Below, piece after piece: positions 60,682 through 64,000 of a DNA stretch of 64,000 nucleotides. The notes beneath the pieces were generated by a model. That model was not told the origin of the DNA, ran no database searches, and saw nothing but the letters and a program-made list of their open reading frames with translations. How positions within the stretch are numbered: position 1 is the first letter of the stretch; every line of letters starts with the position of its first letter. This stretch comes from Paenibacillus_E sp040812395 (lineage in GTDB: Bacteria; Bacillota; Bacilli; Paenibacillales; NBRC-103111), in contig NZ_JBFNXH010000008.1 of the NCBI RefSeq assembly GCF_040812395.1, positions 62,001 through 126,000 on the forward strand. The letters run 5' to 3'. The position numbers were made by a program, and so were the translations under genes.

Positions 60682-62383
60682 TCGCAGAAGCTATGCCCTG
60701 ATGTTCGGGCCTACGACAGGGGACGCGATTCGCCTGGCGGATACGGAGATATGGGCGCAGATCGAGCATGATTACACCGTTTACGGTGATGAATGCAAGT
60801 TTGGCGGAGGCAAGGTTATACGCGACGGGATGGGGCAATCCAGCGGAGCGACACGGGACCAAGGCGTGCTGGATACGCTGATCACCAATGCCGTCATTAT
60901 TGACCATTGGGGCATCGTTAAAGGGGACATCGGAATCAAAGATGGTCATATTGTCGGCATTGGAAAAGCAGGGAACCCGGATATTATGGATGGCGTTCAT
61001 CCGAATTTAATCGTTGGAGCGAGTACGGAAGTCATCGCGGGCGAAGGCAAAATCGTGACAGCTGGCGGCATCGATGCGCATATCCATTTTATTTGTCCGC
61101 AGCAAATAGAAACTGCGCTATCCTCTGGAGTGACGACGATGATCGGCGGAGGGACTGGGCCGGCAACGGGAACGAATGCAACGACTTGCACCCCGGGAGC
61201 TTGGCATATGCGCCGCATGCTGGAAGCAGCGGAAGCGTTCCCGATGAATCTCGGCTTTACAGGCAAAGGAAATGCAGCTTTTCTTGCTCCGCTTACAGAA
61301 CAGATTGAAGCGGGTGCCATCGGGCTTAAGCTGCATGAGGATTGGGGAACGACCCCGGCTGCTATCGATGCATGCTTGGAAGCGGCTGATCAATATGACG
61401 TTCAAGTCGCGATTCATACGGATACATTAAATGAAGCGGGATTTTTGGAGGACACGCTGGCTGCGATCAAAGGGCGTACCATTCATACATATCATACCGA
61501 AGGGGCTGGCGGTGGGCATGCGCCAGATATCATCAGCGCGGCCGCTGAGTTGAATGTGCTTCCGTCTTCAACGAATCCCACACGTCCTTACACGATCAAC
61601 ACGATTGAGGAACATCTCGACATGTTAATGGTGTGTCATCACTTGGACAGCCGCATTCCTGAAGATGTCGCCTTTGCTGACTCGCGGATTCGTCCGGAGA
61701 CGATTGCAGCCGAAGATATTCTTCATGATCTTGGTGTATTCAGCATGATAAGCTCGGATTCGCAGGCCATGGGCCGTGTTGGTGAAGTGATCATTCGGAC
61801 GTGGCAGACCGCTGATAAAATGAAAAAGCAGCGCGGTCCGCTGGCCCCGGACACAGAGGAAAATGACAATTTCCGCATCAAACGGTACATTGCGAAATAC
61901 ACGATCAATCCGGCCATTACGCATGGGATTTCCCATATAGTTGGCTCCATTGAGCCTGGGAAATTCGCGGATTTGGTCATCTGGAGTCCGATGTTCTTCG
62001 GTGTAAAGCCAGATCTTGTGCTCAAAGGCGGCAGCATCGCTTATGCGCAAATGGGCGATCCGAACGCTTCCATACCGACGCCTCAGCCGGTCTTTGGCCG
62101 ACCCATGTTTGCCGCTTTCGGCAAATCGCTCTTGCAAAGCTCCATTACGTTCGTATCTCAGGCGGCGTACGAACGCGGCATCGCACAGTCGCTCGGCTTG
62201 CAAAAGCGCGTGGAACCTGTGAAGGGCTGTCGCCATATTTCCAAGAAAGATATGGTCCATAACGGTGAAACGCCGGCCATTGAAGTGAATCCGGAAACCT
62301 ATGAGGTTAAAGTGGACGGGAAATTGATCACGTGTGAGCCGGCAACGGAGCTGCCGATGGCACAGCTATATTTCATGTTTTAG
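60668..62383 (+). CDS. ureC: Urease alpha subunit (catalytic)
   Basis: 571 residues. Ni ligands and active-site elements are visible: GIDAHIHFICPQQ (HxH), GAIGLKLHEDWG with the carbamylated Lys, AIHTDTLNEAGF, HTYHTEGAGGGHAPD, the flap His in MVCHHLDS, and FSMISSDSQAMGRVGE with the last Asp. All look intact, so the enzyme should be active once nickel is loaded. Confidence 0.98.
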   Translation: MSQIDRRSYALMFGPTTGDAIRLADTEIWAQIEHDYTVYGDECKFGGGKVIRDGMGQSSGATRDQGVLDTLITNAVIIDHWGIVKGDIGIKDGHIVGIGKAGNPDIMDGVHPNLIVGASTEVIAGEGKIVTAGGIDAHIHFICPQQIETALSSGVTTMIGGGTGPATGTNATTCTPGAWHMRRMLEAAEAFPMNLGFTGKGNAAFLAPLTEQIEAGAIGLKLHEDWGTTPAAIDACLEAADQYDVQVAIHTDTLNEAGFLEDTLAAIKGRTIHTYHTEGAGGGHAPDIISAAAELNVLPSSTNPTRPYTINTIEEHLDMLMVCHHLDSRIPEDVAFADSRIRPETIAAEDILHDLGVFSMISSDSQAMGRVGEVIIRTWQTADKMKKQRGPLAPDTEENDNFRIKRYIAKYTINPAITHGISHIVGSIEPGKFADLVIWSPMFFGVKPDLVLKGGSIAYAQMGDPNASIPTPQPVFGRPMFAAFGKSLLQSSITFVSQAAYERGIAQSLGLQKRVEPVKGCRHISKKDMVHNGETPAIEVNPETYEVKVDGKLITCEPATELPMAQLYFMF

Positions 62384-62426
62384 AGGATGTAAAGATAAAT
62401 GCAAACGCGTTTGATAGGGGGCGGCG

Positions 62427-63125
62427 ATGACAACCATAACGAAGTTTCACTGGCTTGCCTATCAGCAGCTTCTAGATTCGGCACTCCCTATCGGCGGGTT
62501 CTCTCACTCTTTCGGGTTGGAGACTCTGGTGCAGCAGGAACGGCTGCAAACGGTCGATGAGCTGGAGGCTTACATCCGGTCAATGCTGGCGAACAGCTGG
62601 GCATCGTCCGATGCGATGCTGATCAAAGCCGCTTACGCGCATATCCCTGCGCAGCAATGGGAAGCGCTGTGGCTTATGGACCGGATGCTGCATGTTCAGC
62701 GGGCGTCTGCCGAGGCGAGGAATGGCGTCCAGAAGATGGGACGCCGCCTCCTTCAGCTGACGCGCTCGATGTATCCCCAGCTCGGCTGGGGACCGCTAGA
62801 GGAAGCAGTTCGCCTGGAGCGGTGCAGTTCCAGCCATGCGCTCATCCATGGTTGGGTGAGCTATCAGTTGGGTGTGCCGCTGGATCAAGCCGCTGAAGGC
62901 TATTTGTACAGCTGCACGGTCACTTGCGTCAACAGCGCGCTGAGGCTGATGTCGATGGGGCAAACCCAAGGCCAGATGCTGCTGGCGAAGCTGGTGCCTC
63001 TATTGGGAAGCGAGTGGCAGCGCGTGGCGCAGATGGATCCTTTGGATGCCTATACGAATACGCCAGCTGCAGATATAGCCATGATGCAGCATGAGACGCT
63101 GTACTCACGGTTATTTATGTCTTGA
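62427..63125 (+). CDS. ureF: Urease accessory protein UreF
   Basis: 232 residues: LLDSALPIGGFSHSFGLETLVQQ at the start and GYLYSCTVTCVNSALRLMSMGQTQGQ later are UreF marks. It works with UreD and UreG as the gatekeeper for Ni insertion. It follows ureC by 43 bases; the usual ureE between them is missing. The stop lies 32 bases before the ureG start. Confidence 0.93.
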   Translation: MTTITKFHWLAYQQLLDSALPIGGFSHSFGLETLVQQERLQTVDELEAYIRSMLANSWASSDAMLIKAAYAHIPAQQWEALWLMDRMLHVQRASAEARNGVQKMGRRLLQLTRSMYPQLGWGPLEEAVRLERCSSSHALIHGWVSYQLGVPLDQAAEGYLYSCTVTCVNSALRLMSMGQTQGQMLLAKLVPLLGSEWQRVAQMDPLDAYTNTPAADIAMMQHETLYSRLFMS

Positions 63126-63157
63126 AATCACTCGAAAATTTCGAAGGAGGCATGTAT

Positions 63158-63817
63158 ATGTGTCAAGGACAAGGACATCATCATCACCACTGGGAGAAAC
63201 CGGAAGTCGACCGTACGCGCCCGATGCGAATCGGTATAGGAGGGCCCGTTGGCTCAGGTAAAACAGCGCTCGTGGAGCGGTTGGCACGTAAGCTTACTAG
63301 CCGCTACAGTATTGCGGTTATTACGAATGACATCTACACGAAGGAAGATGCACGCATTCTGATCTCCTCGGAGGCGCTGCCGGAGGAGCGCATTATAGGC
63401 GTTGAGACCGGCGGATGTCCGCACACGGCGATACGCGAGGACGCTTCGATGAATTTCGAGGCGATTGAGGAGCTTGAGAAGCGTTTTGATCATTTGGATA
63501 TCATTTTTATCGAGAGCGGCGGAGACAATTTAGCGGCGGCATTCAGCCCTGAACTGGTCGATCGCTTCATCTATATTATCGACGTAGCGCAAGGCGAAAA
63601 AATTCCGCGCAAAGGCGGACCCGGCATTATGCGCTCCGATATGCTCGTGATTAACAAGATCGATCTGGCGCCTTACGTGGGAGCAAGCTTGACTGTCATG
63701 GATGAAGATACGAAAAAGATGCGCGGAGAGCGCCCGTACATCTTCTCGAACCTGATGGGCGGAACAGGTTTGGACGATATTGTCACCTGGGTGGAGCAGG
63801 AGTTCAGCCATGCCTAA
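63158..63817 (+). CDS. ureG: Urease accessory GTPase UreG with His-rich N-terminus
   Basis: 219 residues: MCQGQGHHHHHWEKPEVDRT, then the P-loop GIGGPVGSGKTALVERLARKL, the Ni-binding CPH motif in GCPHTAIREDASMN, ESGGDNLAA and NKIDLAPYVGA. It hydrolyses GTP to drive Ni transfer. ATG 63158 has AAGGAGG seven bases upstream; ATG 63152 and an earlier start are less likely. The five-His run may help hold nickel in the absence of UreE. Confidence 0.95.
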   Translation: MCQGQGHHHHHWEKPEVDRTRPMRIGIGGPVGSGKTALVERLARKLTSRYSIAVITNDIYTKEDARILISSEALPEERIIGVETGGCPHTAIREDASMNFEAIEELEKRFDHLDIIFIESGGDNLAAAFSPELVDRFIYIIDVAQGEKIPRKGGPGIMRSDMLVINKIDLAPYVGASLTVMDEDTKKMRGERPYIFSNLMGGTGLDDIVTWVEQEFSHA

Positions 63818-64000
63818 GGTGACCGGGGAGATCTCCGCCGAGTTTGCGGTTCGTGGCGGCTTGACGCACCTCGTCCGCAAATATCACGCCTCCCCGCTGA
63901 AGATTGCCAAGACGTTTCGCTATGAAAACGAAACACGAATGAAAGACGGAGACCGGGCAGAGCAGTTGGGCGTCTATATGATGGACTGCTCTCCTGGTAT
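63810..64000 (+). CDS. ureD: Urease accessory protein UreD/UreH, N-terminal part
   Basis: 63 codons up to the window edge: MPKVTGEISAEFAVRGGLTH, LVRKYHASPLKIAKTFRY and VYMMDCSPG. The PLKIAK and SPG segments are UreD marks. It begins inside the end of ureG (8-base overlap) with GGAG seven bases before. UreD is the scaffold that binds apo-urease. The gene is cut by the window end. Confidence 0.92.
   Translation, partial: MPKVTGEISAEFAVRGGLTHLVRKYHASPLKIAKTFRYENETRMKDGDRAEQLGVYMMDCSPG

Noticed and set aside
64..64000. tRNA or rRNA genes
   Set aside because: No tRNA-like cloverleaf or rRNA sequence was recognised by eye; a covariance search would be needed to exclude small ones.

Overview
The window looks like chromosome of an endospore-forming Firmicute of the Paenibacillaceae, most likely Paenibacillus or a close relative. 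The reasons are sporulation and germination genes (yunB, lytH, ylbJ, gerQ, two alpha/beta small acid-soluble spore proteins), a bacillithiol gene (bshA), a Trp T-box riboswitch, a large secreted protein with C-terminal SLH repeats, strong AGGAGG ribosome binding sites and frequent TTG or GTG starts. This is inference from gene content; there is no rRNA gene in the window.

Layout. 1-6.4 kb: the start of a polysaccharide deacetylase gene, catE behind a TTAC-N5-GTAA operator, a nucleotidase, a drug-efflux transporter, an Rrf2 regulator, a FrnE/DsbA oxidoreductase and yunB. 6.4-12.1 kb: lytH, lipA and yutD, interrupted by a nickel-pincer-nucleotide cofactor cluster (larE-larB-larC1) whose larC2 half is a separate gene in the opposite orientation. 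12.1-22.6 kb: nadK with a PilZ gene, glgP coupled to ylbJ, a 32-residue membrane peptide, a truncated haemoglobin, a DUF2225 protein, a diguanylate cyclase, yycC and pepF. 22.6-27.75 kb: an insertion bounded by IS1182-type ends. It split one bidirectional terminator shared by pepF and a chemoreceptor gene, and carries LysR/beta-lactamase-fold and ArsR/SRPBCC/DoxX/VOC genes. 27.8-36.1 kb: chemoreceptor, a Fur-box controlled siderophore importer, a spore protein and an RNase H. 36.3-44.4 kb: a CUT2 sugar importer, ilvD, a His-loop permease and T-box-trpS. 44.5-53.9 kb: bshA, small membrane and spore proteins, yfhP, gerQ and a 1460-residue SLH-anchored phosphoesterase. 54.8-64 kb: urtABCDE (urea uptake) divergent from ureABCFG-ureD (urease), with GlnR/TnrA-type sites between them; ureD runs off the window.

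Working together: the urea transporter and urease form one nitrogen-scavenging unit. The lar genes make the nickel cofactor of LarA-type enzymes, although no larA lies here. The Fe importer genes share a promoter region with two Fur boxes.

The least explained structures are (i) a dispersed intergenic repeat present four times (A 441-938, B 29747-30330, C 53938-54640, D 46750-46935), each with four copies of a roughly 22-base motif ordered forward-forward-reverse-reverse; (ii) the inverted split of larC; (iii) the IS1182-bounded insertion that divided a terminator; and (iv) matching leader hairpins before yfhP and gerQ.
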